NCBI RefSeq assembly: GCF_030580855.1 | Contig: NZ_JAUQOP010000007.1 | Location: forward strand, 1 to 64,000 | DNA from: Pseudomonas citrullilanati | Lineage (GTDB): Bacteria; Pseudomonadota; Gammaproteobacteria; Pseudomonadales; Pseudomonadaceae | DNA: 64,000 bases | Direction of reading: 5' to 3' | Part shown: positions 36,190 to 46,600 of the stretch, piece after piece | How positions within the stretch are numbered: the stretch's first letter is position 1 | Layout of the letters: the number at the start of each line of letters is the position of its first letter | The notes under the pieces: generated by a model | The model's input: the letters and a program-made list of their open reading frames with translations, nothing else | What the model was told of the DNA's origin: nothing | The model's database searches: none | Program-made: the position numbers and the translations under genes

Positions 36190-36400
36190 GGGGCGGGGCC
36201 TTGTCGTCGGGTTCGCGGGGCTGGCCGTCGGCCTCGTCCACCGCCGCCTTGTGGTTAGGGTCCTGGTCGTCGAACAGAATGCTGTGGGCCGGGCCGTCGA
36301 GGTCGTCGTACTGGCCGCTGTCCACGGCCCAGAAAAAAATGTACACGGCGATGGCCACGATCAGCAGTGCGGCCGGGATCATCACGTAGAGAGCTGGCAT
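36182..36400 (-). CDS. ccoS: CcoS: cbb3 oxidase assembly protein
   Basis: The 72-residue protein has one N-terminal membrane helix (about 5-26, VMIPAALLIVAIAVYIFFWAV) and the SGQYDDLDGPAHSILFDDQD segment characteristic of CcoS/FixS. It is needed to load haem and copper into CcoN. It lies 22 bases after ccoI. Confidence 0.95.
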   Translation of the reverse strand: MPALYVMIPAALLIVAIAVYIFFWAVDSGQYDDLDGPAHSILFDDQDPNHKAAVDEADGQPREPDDKAPPHA

Positions 36401-36422
36401 CTCGGAACTCCATGCCCGCGGC

Positions 36423-38873
36423 TCAGGCCGGCAGCGGGCGGGTATCGGGCGTGGCGTCGAACACGGGCGTGCCGGGCTGGCGGGTCAGCCTGAGCGCGTT
36501 CAACACCACGGTCAACGAACTGATGGACATGCCGACCGCCGCCCACACGGGGGTAATCCAGCCGAGGGCGGCGAACGGCAACATGAGGCCATTGTACAGG
36601 GCCGCCCACACCAGGTTCTCGAGGATCACCCGGCGCGTGCGCCGGGCCAGCGCGAAGGCGTGGATAAGGGCGTCGAGGCGGTTGGACAGCAGCACGGCGT
36701 CGGCGCTGGTCTTGGCCAGGTCCGTGGCCGAGCCCATGGCGACGCTGATGTCCGCCGCCGCCAGCACCGGCACGTCGTTCACCCCGTCGCCGAGCATCAG
36801 CACCTTGCGGCCTTGCTGGTGCAACTGCTGCAACACGGCCAGCTTGTCATCCGGACGCAGGCCGCCCCGCGCCTCGTCGATGCCCAGTTCGGCGGCGACG
36901 CTGGCCACCATCGGCGAACTGTCGCCCGACAGCAGCACGGTCCGCCAGCCCCTGGCGTGGCAGGCCGCCAGCAAGGCCGGGGCATCGGCGCGCAGGCGGT
37001 CATCCAGGACCAGCCAGGCCAACGGCCCGCTGGCATCGCCCAGCAACAGCCACTGCCCGGGTTCGTCCGGCATTGGCGGGACTGCCGCGCCGCTCAACTG
37101 GCAGACGAACGCGGGCTGGCCGATACGCAAGCGTTGGTCTTCCACCAGGCCTTCGAGGCCCAGCCCGGGGCTGCTCTGCACGTGCTCGGCCGCCACCGGC
37201 GCGCGGCCGAACGCGCGGGCGATGGGGTGCTCGGAGCGGTTTTCCAGGGCGGCGGCCAAGGCCAGGCACTGGTCGCTGTCGAGGGCGCCCAGTGGCCGGA
37301 TGGTGCGCAACGCCAGGCGACCTTCAGTGAGCGTGCCGGTCTTGTCGAAAATCACCGTGTCGATCTGGTTCAGGCCCTCCAGCACATGGCCGCGGGTCAG
37401 CAGCAGGCCGAGCCTGTGCAGGGTGCCGGTGGCGGCGGTGAGGGCGGTCGGCGTGGCAAGGGACAGCGCGCAAGGGCACGTGGCCACCAGCATCGCCAGG
37501 ACAATCCAGAAGGCCCGCGAGCCATCCAGCTGCCACCACAACAGGCCGATGGCCGCCGCGGCAACCAGGGAGAACAGCAGGAACCACTGGGCGGCGCGGT
37601 CGGCGATCTCCGCCAGTCGCGGCTTTTCGGCCTGGGCCCGCTCCAGCAGGCGGACGATGGCCGACAGGCGGGTGTCCTGGCCCAGCGCGAGCACTTCCAC
37701 GGTCAACGCGCCTTCGACGTTGAGCGTGCCCGCCGTGACCGCATCGCCCGCCTGGCGCGGTTGCGGCAGGTATTCGCCGGTCAGCAGCGACTCATCGATA
37801 CTGGACTGGCCTTCGAGGATCCTGCCGTCGGCCGGCAATACCGACCCGGGATGCACCAGCACCCGGTCGCCGTTGCGCAATTCACTGAGCAGGATGCGTT
37901 CGCCCTGGCCGTCATCCGCCAGGCGCAGGCATGAGGCCGGCAGCAGGTTGACCAGTTGCGCGGTGGCTGCGGCGGTGCGTTCCCGGGCGCGGCGCTCCAG
38001 GTAGCGGCCGGCCAGCAGGAACAGGGCGAACATGCCCACGGCATCGAAATACAGTTCGCCGACACCGGTGATCGACGTCCAGATTCCGGCGATGTAGGCA
38101 CTGCCGATGGCCAGGGACACCGAGACGTCCATGGTCAGGTGGCGGGTGCGCAGGTCGCGCATGGCGCCCTTGAAGAACGGCGCGCAGCTGTAGAAGACGA
38201 TGGGCGTGGTGAGGAACAGGGCCACCCAGCGCAGGATGGTGTGCATCTCCGGGCTCAGGTCGATGTTGAATTCCGGCCAGGTGGCCATGGTCGCCATCAT
38301 CGCCTGGAACCACAGCAGCCCGGCCACGCCCAGTTGGCGCAGGGCCAGGCGGTTCTGTGCCGCCAGTTGCTCGCTGGCCTGGTCGGCCTGGTAGGGGTGG
38401 GCGACGTAGCCGATCTGACGCAATTCGGCGAGCAGCGTGCTCAGCGGCAGTTGAGTGTCGGCCCAGCGCACCTGCAAGCGATGATTGGACAGGTTCAGCC
38501 GCGCCTCGGCCACCGCCGGCAGGCTGCGCAACTGCTTTTCGATCAACCAGCCGCAGGCGGCGCAACTGATGCCTTCCATCAACAGGGTGGTTTCGGCCAG
38601 CTCGCCCTCATGGCGCACGAACGATTGCTGTACATCAGGGCGATCGTACAGCGCCAGCTCGTCGGTCAATTGCACCGGCAGGGTCTCGGGGTTGGCCGAC
38701 GCTTCGCTGCGATGCAGGTAATAACTTTCCAGGCCGCCGGCGACAATCGCCTCGGCCACCGCCTGGCAACCCGGGCAGCACAGCTCACGGGTTTCACCGA
38801 GGACAACGGCGGTGAAGCGACTGCCGGGAGGGACGGGCAGGGCGCAGTGGTAGCAGGGCTGTGGCGTGGTCAT
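36423..38873 (-). CDS. ccoI: CcoI: P1B-type copper ATPase for cbb3 oxidase
   Basis: The 816-residue FixI/CcoI pump starts with a Cys-rich segment (CYHCALPVP...CCPGCQ) and a heavy-metal domain with GISCAACGWLIE (about residue 100). Eight membrane helices include the copper-site CPC (TCPCALSLATPTAL). The phosphorylation motif DKTGT and the hinge GDGVNDVPVLAAADIS are intact. It exports copper towards the periplasm for CuB of CcoN. ccoS follows and ccoH precedes. Confidence 0.97.
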   Translation of the reverse strand: MTTPQPCYHCALPVPPGSRFTAVVLGETRELCCPGCQAVAEAIVAGGLESYYLHRSEASANPETLPVQLTDELALYDRPDVQQSFVRHEGELAETTLLMEGISCAACGWLIEKQLRSLPAVAEARLNLSNHRLQVRWADTQLPLSTLLAELRQIGYVAHPYQADQASEQLAAQNRLALRQLGVAGLLWFQAMMATMATWPEFNIDLSPEMHTILRWVALFLTTPIVFYSCAPFFKGAMRDLRTRHLTMDVSVSLAIGSAYIAGIWTSITGVGELYFDAVGMFALFLLAGRYLERRARERTAAATAQLVNLLPASCLRLADDGQGERILLSELRNGDRVLVHPGSVLPADGRILEGQSSIDESLLTGEYLPQPRQAGDAVTAGTLNVEGALTVEVLALGQDTRLSAIVRLLERAQAEKPRLAEIADRAAQWFLLFSLVAAAAIGLLWWQLDGSRAFWIVLAMLVATCPCALSLATPTALTAATGTLHRLGLLLTRGHVLEGLNQIDTVIFDKTGTLTEGRLALRTIRPLGALDSDQCLALAAALENRSEHPIARAFGRAPVAAEHVQSSPGLGLEGLVEDQRLRIGQPAFVCQLSGAAVPPMPDEPGQWLLLGDASGPLAWLVLDDRLRADAPALLAACHARGWRTVLLSGDSSPMVASVAAELGIDEARGGLRPDDKLAVLQQLHQQGRKVLMLGDGVNDVPVLAAADISVAMGSATDLAKTSADAVLLSNRLDALIHAFALARRTRRVILENLVWAALYNGLMLPFAALGWITPVWAAVGMSISSLTVVLNALRLTRQPGTPVFDATPDTRPLPA

Positions 38874-38913
38874 GGGTATTCACATATCGCAGCTTTCTAG
38901 GCATTTGAAATCG

Positions 38914-38989
38914 CTTCGCGAGCAAGCTCGCTCCCACAGGGGTTATGTGAACAACACAAATCCACTGTGGGAGCGAGCTTGCTCGCGAT
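38914..38989. repeat. REP doublet between ccoH and ccoI
   Basis: CTTCGCGAGCAAGCTCGCTC at about 38914 and TGTGGGAGCGAGCTTGCTCG at about 38966 form an inverted pair in the 135-base gap between ccoH and ccoI. Such a hairpin inside an operon may stabilise the upstream message or lower expression of the pump. Confidence 0.9.
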
Positions 38990-39008
38990 TTGCGCGAAGC
39001 GCGGTCAC

Positions 39009-39548
39009 TTATTTTTTCAGGTCTTCAGCGCCTTGCAGCGGTTCATCGCCCAGCAGGATGTCCTGGTCATGGTTGACCTGTTCTTCTTCGAACAGCCGCC
39101 AGGTCTTGTCGTTTTCCATGCCCAGCAATTCGACAAAGCGCCGGCCGTCGATCTTGTCCGCCAACTGGCCCACGTAGCGTCCCGGCTCGCTGTCGTTGCG
39201 GGTCAGGACGATCTTACGGTCCTTCTCCGGTTGGGTCGGGGAAATCAGGCTCAGTTCCAGGGTCTGGGGGCGGCTGTTGCCGCTCAGGCGCAGGTTGACT
39301 TCGCCGGTGACGTCGTCCAGTTGCACGTTGGCATGCAGTTGCAGGGTCTGGGCCAGCAACTCGCGCTCCAGGGAGCGGTTGATGCCCTTGCCGGCTTCGT
39401 AATAGTTGTCGTTGACCAGGTTGTCCGGGTTCTTCACCGCAATGGTCACCATCGTCAGGCTCAGCGTCACCGAACAGGTCAGGATCCCGATGATGATCCA
39501 CGGCCAAAGGTGCTTGTACCAAGGACTGGTGGCGGTTGCTGCAGGCAT
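39009..39548 (-). CDS. ccoH: CcoH: cbb3 oxidase assembly protein (FixH family)
   Basis: The 179-residue protein has one membrane helix (about residues 13-36, WPWIIIGILTCSVTLSLTMV) and the family segment NPDNLVNDNYYEAGKGINRS. A periplasmic beta-rich domain follows. CcoH associates with CcoN during assembly. The ATG at 39548 is preferred to an in-frame TTG five codons earlier. It lies 11 bases after ccoG. Confidence 0.94.
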   Translation of the reverse strand: MPAATATSPWYKHLWPWIIIGILTCSVTLSLTMVTIAVKNPDNLVNDNYYEAGKGINRSLERELLAQTLQLHANVQLDDVTGEVNLRLSGNSRPQTLELSLISPTQPEKDRKIVLTRNDSEPGRYVGQLADKIDGRRFVELLGMENDKTWRLFEEEQVNHDQDILLGDEPLQGAEDLKK

Positions 39549-39559
39549 GTTCAGTTCTC

Positions 39560-40975
39560 TCAACGAGTTTGTGGGCCGATGAATCGGCTCTTGGCTTCGA
39601 CGTGAACGCTTTCGTCATCGGCATCCTTGAGGATGAAGGTCACCTCGTTGGTGCTCGATGGCAGTTGGTCCGGTGCGCTGGACAATTCGACCGGCTGGCT
39701 GAAGATCTCGCCGGCCGCGACCTTGATTTCCCTGCGGCCTTGCAGCTTCAGGTCCGGCAGGCCGGCGGCTTCCAGGACGTAGGTGTGGTCGCGCTGGTCC
39801 TTGTTCATGATCTTCAGGCTGTAGACGTTCTCGATCCGGCCCTCGGCGTTCTCGCGGTACAGCACGCGGTCCTTGCTGACGTCGAAACCCACCAGCGAGC
39901 GCATGAAGAAGGCCGTCACCAGCAAGCTGATCATCGCCAGCAACACCAGGGCATAACCGATCAGGCGCGGGCGCAGTTTATGGGTTTTTTGCCCCGACAG
40001 GTTGTGTTCGGTGGTGTAGCTGATCAGCCCGCGTGGGTATTCCATCTTGTCCATGATGTTGTCGCAGGCATCGATGCACGCCGCGCAGCCGATGCACTCG
40101 ATCTGCAGGCCGTCGCGGATGTCGATCCCGGTCGGGCAGACCTGGACGCACATGGTGCAATCGATGCAGTCGCCCAGGCCCAGGGCCTTGTAGTCGACGC
40201 CTTTCTTGCGCGGGCCACGGCTTTCGCCACGACGCGGGTCGTAGGAAACGATCAGGGTGTCCTTGTCGAACATCACGCTCTGGAAGCGGGCGTAGGGACA
40301 CATGTAGATGCACACTTGCTCCCGCAGCCAGCCGGCGTTGCCGTAGGTGGCGAGGGTGAAGAAGCCGACCCAGAAGTACGACCAACCGTCGGCCTGGCCG
40401 GTGAAGAATTCGAACACCAGCTCGCGAATCGGCGTGAAGTAGCCGACGAAGGTCATGCCGGTGACGAAACCGATCAGCAGCCACAGGCTGTGCTTGGCGA
40501 ACTTGCGCAGGAACTTGTTGGCGCTCATGGGCGCCTTGTCGAGCTTGATGCGCTGGTTGCGGTCGCCTTCGGTGACCTTCTCGCACCACATGAAGATCCA
40601 GGTCCACACGCTTTGCGGGCAGGTGTACCCACACCAGACTCGGCCGGCGTACACCGTGATGAAAAACAGGCCAAAGGCCGCGATGATCAACATCCCGGAC
40701 AGCAGGATGAAATCCTGGGGCCAGAAGGTGGCGCCAAAGATGAAGAACTTGCGTTCCGGCAGGTTCCACCAGACGGCCTGGTGGCCGCCCCAGTTCAGCC
40801 AGACCGTGCCGAAATACAGCAGGAACAGGAACGCACCACCGAGCATCCGCAGGTTGCGGAACAGGCCGGTGAAGGCGCGGGTGTAGATTTTTTCCCGAGA
40901 GGCATACAGGTCGACGCTTTTGTTCGCGTCCTTGGCAGGCGGGGTGACGTCATGTACCGGAATCTGGTTACTCAT
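39560..40975 (-). CDS. ccoG: CcoG: membrane iron-sulfur protein of cbb3 oxidase maturation
   Basis: The 471-residue RdxA/CcoG protein has membrane helices and the GYTCPQSVWTWIFMW motif. Two 4Fe-4S ferredoxin motifs are present (CIDCTMCVQVCPTGID and CIGCAACIDACDNIMDKMEY). A C-terminal immunoglobulin-like periplasmic domain closes it. CcoG reduces copper for delivery to the oxidase. ATG 40975 gives the standard N-terminus MSNQIPVHDV. It normally follows ccoP closely; here 8 kb of accessory DNA lies between. Confidence 0.96.
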   Translation of the reverse strand: MSNQIPVHDVTPPAKDANKSVDLYASREKIYTRAFTGLFRNLRMLGGAFLFLLYFGTVWLNWGGHQAVWWNLPERKFFIFGATFWPQDFILLSGMLIIAAFGLFFITVYAGRVWCGYTCPQSVWTWIFMWCEKVTEGDRNQRIKLDKAPMSANKFLRKFAKHSLWLLIGFVTGMTFVGYFTPIRELVFEFFTGQADGWSYFWVGFFTLATYGNAGWLREQVCIYMCPYARFQSVMFDKDTLIVSYDPRRGESRGPRKKGVDYKALGLGDCIDCTMCVQVCPTGIDIRDGLQIECIGCAACIDACDNIMDKMEYPRGLISYTTEHNLSGQKTHKLRPRLIGYALVLLAMISLLVTAFFMRSLVGFDVSKDRVLYRENAEGRIENVYSLKIMNKDQRDHTYVLEAAGLPDLKLQGRREIKVAAGEIFSQPVELSSAPDQLPSSTNEVTFILKDADDESVHVEAKSRFIGPQTR

Positions 40976-41230
40976 CAAGATGCATCCCACGGCAGTGGAA
41001 AAGTGCCAAGGCCAGTACGTGCCGGCCACGGTCACAAAAGGGTGTTGCAGTGGCGCAATGATACGCCTGTCGCTCTAACTCAAGGGTGCGACCTTTGGTC
41101 GCGTTGGGTGCAAGGGTCGAATGGTGTAGCGGATGTAACAAGTCATGATCCAGATCAATTGACTTGTCGAGTATAGCCGTCCAGTCGTCGCGAACGGCGC
41201 CAATGCATGCCCATTGGCGCCCTTGAAGAC

Positions 41231-42229
41231 CTACCGCACGGCGATGGTATGAGTGGCCACAGGGTTGCGCCAATCGTTGTCGGCGACGACATTGACCGTC
41301 AGGTGTCTGCGGTCGTCGGAGACCTTGACGTACAGCCAGGTTTTCCGGGCGGCCGAGCCACTGTTGAACAACGGCACGTCGCCGTAGAGGTAGTTGTGCG
41401 GGTAAAGCCCGTGCTTGCTCTTCCCATCGCTGGAAAACACGGCGGTGACGCCATGATCCTCGATCATCCGCTTGAAGCGCGCGATGTCGGCTTCCAGGGC
41501 CGGCCAATGGAATGGCTGGTTCAGGTTCAACAGAATGATTTTGCCTTGGGCACGCGCCTGCTGCAGATCGCGCTCCAGCCAGTCGAGCGACGCGGTGATC
41601 TCGTAGGCGGTGGTGTTGAAAACGGCGTGGGTGGAAAAATTCACCGAATAGGTGGGCTGGCCATGTAGCTGGACCAAGTGGATGTCGCCAAAATCCCGGG
41701 CATAGGCCAGGCTGCCGTACCAGGTTTTCGTCAGGCCCGAAGCCCTGGCCGACCAGTCCATGTTCGGCACTTTTCCCCAATACCGTTCCTTGAGGTCATC
41801 GACACTGCCGGCCGCGCAAGCGGCGCAACTGTCGACGTTGAAGTCGTAGTCATGAAGGCCCAGGCCATAGTCATAGACATTGTTCAATTTATTCTGCAGG
41901 ACGGCCTTGATATAGGCACGCTCGCTGGCGTGGCCTGTTTTCGTCAGGTTGCCATTGACCATGACAGGCACCGCGGCCGGGCCCCCCGACTGCGCACGGA
42001 ATTCGGCGATGCTGGCGTACTGGGCCTCGATCAGCCCGCGGGAACGGGAAGCCGTTTCGCCGGCCGATTCGATTGCGCCACTTTCGGATTTTTCACTGGA
42101 GGGATATTTGGGGCTGGCGGCCAATACGATATGGCTCGGTGGTATGTCTGCCGCCAGTGAATGTGTAATAGGGAGGCTGCAGCCAAGCAGCAGGGCTGAT
42201 AGAAGCTTCAAGCAGGCCAGTTTTTTCAT
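41231..42229 (-). CDS. Exported calcineurin-like phosphoesterase homologue lacking metal ligands
   Basis: The 332-residue protein has a signal peptide (about 1-26). Its frame resembles secreted metallophosphoesterases: a first strand followed by a P-x-YP element (residues 40-43), a GD-type loop, a GNHD-type loop and a late GHxH-type loop. The ligands are replaced. The first motif reads AASPKYP without Asp, the second is VNGNLTKTGH (Asn94 for Asp), the third YGLGLHDYD (Leu125 for Asn), and the late loop is FSSDGKSKHG. The gene is intact, so it looks like a pseudoenzyme with a retained fold. It lies in accessory DNA between ccoG and the rhs module. The family call is by pattern memory only. Confidence 0.6.
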   Translation of the reverse strand: MKKLACLKLLSALLLGCSLPITHSLAADIPPSHIVLAASPKYPSSEKSESGAIESAGETASRSRGLIEAQYASIAEFRAQSGGPAAVPVMVNGNLTKTGHASERAYIKAVLQNKLNNVYDYGLGLHDYDFNVDSCAACAAGSVDDLKERYWGKVPNMDWSARASGLTKTWYGSLAYARDFGDIHLVQLHGQPTYSVNFSTHAVFNTTAYEITASLDWLERDLQQARAQGKIILLNLNQPFHWPALEADIARFKRMIEDHGVTAVFSSDGKSKHGLYPHNYLYGDVPLFNSGSAARKTWLYVKVSDDRRHLTVNVVADNDWRNPVATHTIAVR

Positions 42230-42382
42230 GGAAATCCTTTTCTATGAAGTGTGGGTGTGTTGTTCCTGGAGCGACTCTAGCGAGGCACACTTGCCCGCGC
42301 CAGGGTGGGCCGCGCTTGCATTGATAGTGTTTGTGTCGGTGAGCGCGGGATGAGCCTCAACCATCGGATACCACCGCCAACC

Positions 42383-42409
42383 GTGTGGAAGCGAGCCTGC
42401 TCGCGAAGG
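42383..42409. repeat. Single REP element
   Basis: GTGTGGAAGCGAGCCTGCTC followed by GCGAAGG is one REP unit without a nearby inverted partner, next to the longer palindrome at 42432. The gap 42230-42641 contains only these repeats and the promoter region of the phosphoesterase-like gene. Confidence 0.8.
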
Positions 42410-42431
42410 TGATGGGGCAGGTTGATATCAC

Positions 42432-42560
42432 GTGGCGAGGGCGCTTGCTCCCGTGCGGCGGCGCAGCCGTCGTAAACCGGCTGTGCGGTTTGCCTGGAAG
42501 AAAGTGTCATCTTTTACGGGGCTGCTACGCAGCCCAGCGGGGATAAATCCCCTCGCCACA
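42432..42560. repeat. Hybrid long palindromic repeat downstream of the immunity-type gene
   Basis: The left arm GTGGCGAGGGCGCTTGCTCC (42432) resembles the 26683 type. The right arm (42531-42560, AGCGGGGATAAATCCCCTCG) resembles the 13906 and 29567 type, and is preceded by the inverted hairpin GGGGCTGCTACGCAGCCC. The two halves are of different subtypes, which suggests replacement or independent insertion. Confidence 0.75.
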
Positions 42561-42641
42561 GGTGGGGGGTAGCGACTGGCGCGGGTCGACGTTGTCCAGC
42601 ATCGGGTTGGCAAGCAATGAGCTTGGTTCGATCAGTTGCTT

Positions 42642-43652
42642 CTACTGGCTGTACAGGATGTTGTAAAACGTGGTTTGCCTATCCTTGACCGAGGAGAGAT
42701 CGTGACCCGTTGGGACTTTTTCGAAAAGCGCTTTGCTGACCGCCATCCGACGCATGATGATCACCTCCAGCAATTGTCCGAACAACGTTTCGTCACGGAC
42801 GTGTTTTTTCAGTTTCAGGATTTCGCGAGGCGTGTCTTTCAGGATGTGAAAGGCGTAATTCATCACGATCATATTGGAAACGAACAGATTTGCCGTCGAC
42901 TGAAGCGGATTGACCGCGTCGATCAACGCATCGAATATTGTTTGGGGGCCCTGAGCATACGTGCGTAGAAACACGTCGGGGTACATGAGTTCGCTGTGAC
43001 GATCATTGATCGCGAAACGGTAAGCGGTATCGTCGGGCTCGGTGAGTAATCTGACTGTGTTTGTTTGAAATGTTTTCAACGTACTGAGCAGTTCATGCTC
43101 TTTCCTGCTGTCGGCCTTGATCGCTTTGTAGACCCGATCAATCACATCCAGAAAAGCCACGGACCCTAGCCCATCGGTCGCCATCACCAGCTGATTGCCC
43201 TCGATGCTGAACCGACGATACGCCTCGTCATCAATGCTCAGTTCGAAGAGCAGGAACCTGAGCGCGTAGTTCCTGAGGTGCGCATCCGCATCCTCGGTAC
43301 TGTTCTTCAAGCTGATCAGTTGGATCAGGTAGAAGAAAATAAAGTATTCCTTGTTGGTTCTCTGGCGGTTGTCGATTTCCAGCAGATAGCCAAGGCGCGA
43401 CAGGACCAGGACGAGGGCGTAGCAGTCGGGTTCCGTGAAACCATTTTTCAACATGGATTTTTCGAAAGCGCTGACGGAGAACAAATCATGCCAGCGGCTA
43501 ACGCTGAAGGGCGCGCCATTGTGTTTTCTGGCGACAACGCTTAGCAGCGAAGGCTCTTCCTCTTTGTAAAAGACAGCGTCCAGCGCCTTCGGACAGGGCC
43601 GGGCGTTCAGGAAGTTTTCAAGCTTGTATGAGAGAAGATCGAATATGTCCAT
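42642..43652 (-). CDS. Probable immunity protein for the Rhs toxin tip
   Basis: The 336-residue product is not recognised. It is mainly alpha-helical, soluble, AT-richer than the Rhs core and has no signal peptide. It starts only 6 bases after the rhs stop on the same strand, where immunity genes of polymorphic toxins stand. It is larger than most immunity proteins (usually 80-200), so it may combine a binding domain with another helical domain. A role as immunity protein is inferred from position. Confidence 0.6.
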   Translation of the reverse strand: MDIFDLLSYKLENFLNARPCPKALDAVFYKEEEPSLLSVVARKHNGAPFSVSRWHDLFSVSAFEKSMLKNGFTEPDCYALVLVLSRLGYLLEIDNRQRTNKEYFIFFYLIQLISLKNSTEDADAHLRNYALRFLLFELSIDDEAYRRFSIEGNQLVMATDGLGSVAFLDVIDRVYKAIKADSRKEHELLSTLKTFQTNTVRLLTEPDDTAYRFAINDRHSELMYPDVFLRTYAQGPQTIFDALIDAVNPLQSTANLFVSNMIVMNYAFHILKDTPREILKLKKHVRDETLFGQLLEVIIMRRMAVSKALFEKVPTGHDLSSVKDRQTTFYNILYSQ

Positions 43653-43658
43653 CTGGTG

Positions 43659-46600
43659 TTATCCGCAGGTCTTCCATTTTCCGTTCGGGCCTTTCTTCTC
43701 GACCCGGAATGACGTAATGGTTTTATTGAATTTATCCAATAATCGGAAACCGATGCCTCTGGCCTTGGGCTCATTCGTCTTGGACAGCACGCCATCTTTC
43801 AGACCTGTCTCTTTATAGTCAACGGTAGAGATGTCCTTGTGGTTATTGAGCATGCTGACCCCTTCGTTATTGACGGTGGCCACTACCCGATACTTTTCAT
43901 TGCCTGGGTTGAACCCTGGGTTACTGTCCTGATTGACCCAGACTGCTTTTTCTCCCCTGATATTCGGAACCAAACCGCCTTTGCCTCCGTTGGCAGCCTT
44001 GGATGAGACCGTTTCGCTTTCGCCCATGTAGCGGATAATCTCATTCTCTTTGAGCCCCAGCGGGTCGATCCAGGTAAATGGATTCGGTGCGTAGCGATAA
44101 AGATTCAGGCTTGCGGCCAGGCCCAACGGGTCGGGGGTGATAAAACGGCCTATGTCGGGATCATAGAAGCGGAAGGTGTTGTAGTGCAGGCCTGTTTCCC
44201 GGTCCAGGTATTGTCCCTGAAAGCGCAGGTTCTGTTCTTCGATGTAGTACGGCTCACGGACTTCATCGAGGGTGTTGCCCCATACCTGATAGTGAGCACG
44301 CCACAGCGGGTGGCCGTCACTTTCCGTCAAGACCTGTGGTAGGCCATTGGGGTCGTTGTGGTAATAGCGGATGCGTTGATGCTCGCCGATGCCGTCGACC
44401 CGGGCCAAGGGCTCGTGATTGTCGCCAATGTAGAGGTACAGGCTGGTCAGGCTATTCTTATGTTCCTTGAGTAATTGCAGGCCGTCCCAATCGAAACGCG
44501 TGCAGGCGATGAGACGCCCGTTGTCGTCGTGTTCGGTTTTCTCGATCCTCCGGCCCAACGGGTCATAGCGCATCCTGACAGTGTTTTCACCGCCGGATTT
44601 GTGCGTTCGAACTTCAACCAGCCGATGATCCGAGTCGTAACTGAAGCGCTGCAGGCCATACCGCCTGCTGCGCTTTTCTATCATTCGACCAAAACCATCG
44701 TAGCGATAGTGCTTATCCTGAAAACTCTTGAGCTGGTTGTGCGTTACCCGCCCACCCGTACCGGTTGAACTGTCGAGGAGATTGGCGGCGGCGTCGAAGG
44801 AAAATGTTTCATTCTGGCCTTGTCGAGTGCCCTGGCTTGCCAGAATCCGACCTGTCACGTCGTAGTGCAGCCATTGGCGTTGTTGACCCTGTGGCTGGCG
44901 TTCAAGACGCCCCACCAGGTGGTCGCCAGGATCAAACTCAAAATGGGTCTGCTCTGCGGCAGGCATCAACGACAGCTGGCTGGTGTGCCGACGGTGGCGG
45001 CTGCGTAAGCGCCCGCTACGGTCATACTCACTCCGGGTGCTGATTTGGCCTTGGGTGCGCAGCACCTCTCGATGCAGCCGATCGCGTTCGAAGTCGCTGA
45101 TGATGTGGCCGTCGAGGTTGATTTGGTGCAGATGACCACTGCCGTAGTACAGGCGGTTGATCCAACGACCATCGGGCAGTTGGGTCTGGATCAGGTTGCC
45201 GAGTTCGTCGTAGTGATGCTTCAGAACGCCTGCTGAACTCTGCTCCTCGATCAGGTAACCCAGCGCGTCATAAGCGAAGCCCAGTCGTTGTTCGTTGCCG
45301 TCCTTATCGATGACGGTGGCTTCGATCAGCTGATTCAACGGGCTATAGCTGTAACGGGACTGTCCATCCGGTGTAATTCGGGTAGTCAGCCGGCCAATGG
45401 CATCACGCTCCAGATGATGAACAAGGGGCTTTTCACTGGGCTGATGACCACTTCGCGGCGCCGCGACGGTTTCGACTCGTTTTACGTTGTTGAGGGCGTC
45501 GTAGGTATAGCCCTTGGCGCTGCCATCAAGGTTGCGCTGTTCGGTCAAGCGATCCCCGGCATCCCAGGCAAACCGGTAGCTTTCGCCATTCTCGTTGATC
45601 AGCGCTTGCAGCCTTCCAAAGCTGTCGTAGGCAAATTGCACCTGCCGGCCCTGGGCGTCGGTGCGCTGGCGGACCTGACCGCGGCGGTTGTGTTGGTAGA
45701 GCGTGGTATGTCCAGCCGGGTCGGTGTAACCGGTCAACTGGCCGGCGATGTCGCGCTGGTAGTGCTCGGTGCGGCCGTCCGGCAATTGGCTGCCGAGCAA
45801 GCGCCCTTGGGCGTCATAGCTGAACTGGGTGCGCTCGCCGAGGGCGTCGGTGATGGTGTGCAGGTAACCGCGTGCGTCGTAGCTGAAGCGTGTCGGGTAG
45901 CCTGAGCAATCGATGTGTTCCACCAATTGCCCGAACGGGTTCCAGCGCAATTTCTTGCTCTTGCCGGTGGCATCGATGATTTCCACGACCTGGCCGTGGG
46001 CGTCGTAGCGGTAGCGGGTGACATGCCCCAGCGGATCGGTTTCGGCGATGCAGTTGCCGCGCTGATCGTAGCGGTACCTCCAACTGTTGCCGGCGGCGTC
46101 GATGTCGGCCAGCGGCAGGGCCCAGTGTTCGAGCCAGAGGGTAGATTCGCTGCGGCCCAACGGGTCGGTTTCGCTGATCAGGTTGCCGGCTTCGTCGTAG
46201 CTGAATGAGTACTGGCCGCCCTGTGGATCGGTGGCACTGAGCAACTGGCGTTCATCGTTCCACTCGAACCGCCACGTCTGGCCGAGGTTGTCGCTGAATT
46301 GGGTGATCTGGTGCTGGCTGTTCCACTGCCGAATGCTGATCCGTTGCAGGCTGTCAGTGATACGGGTGGTGCCGGCTGTGAGGTCATAGTCGAACTGGTA
46401 GGCGTCGCCTTCGTCGGTCCAGTGCCGCACCACGCGCCATTCCCGGTCGTCGATCAGGGCCCATTCGTAGAAGCAGTGCAGGCCGGCGGGCAACTGGTGT
46501 TCGACCATGCGTTGCCCGGCGTCGTAGCGGAAACGCCGTTGCACCTGGCCGGTGGCGTCGTGTACTTCAGCCAGATTGCCCAAGGCGTCGTAGGCGTAGC

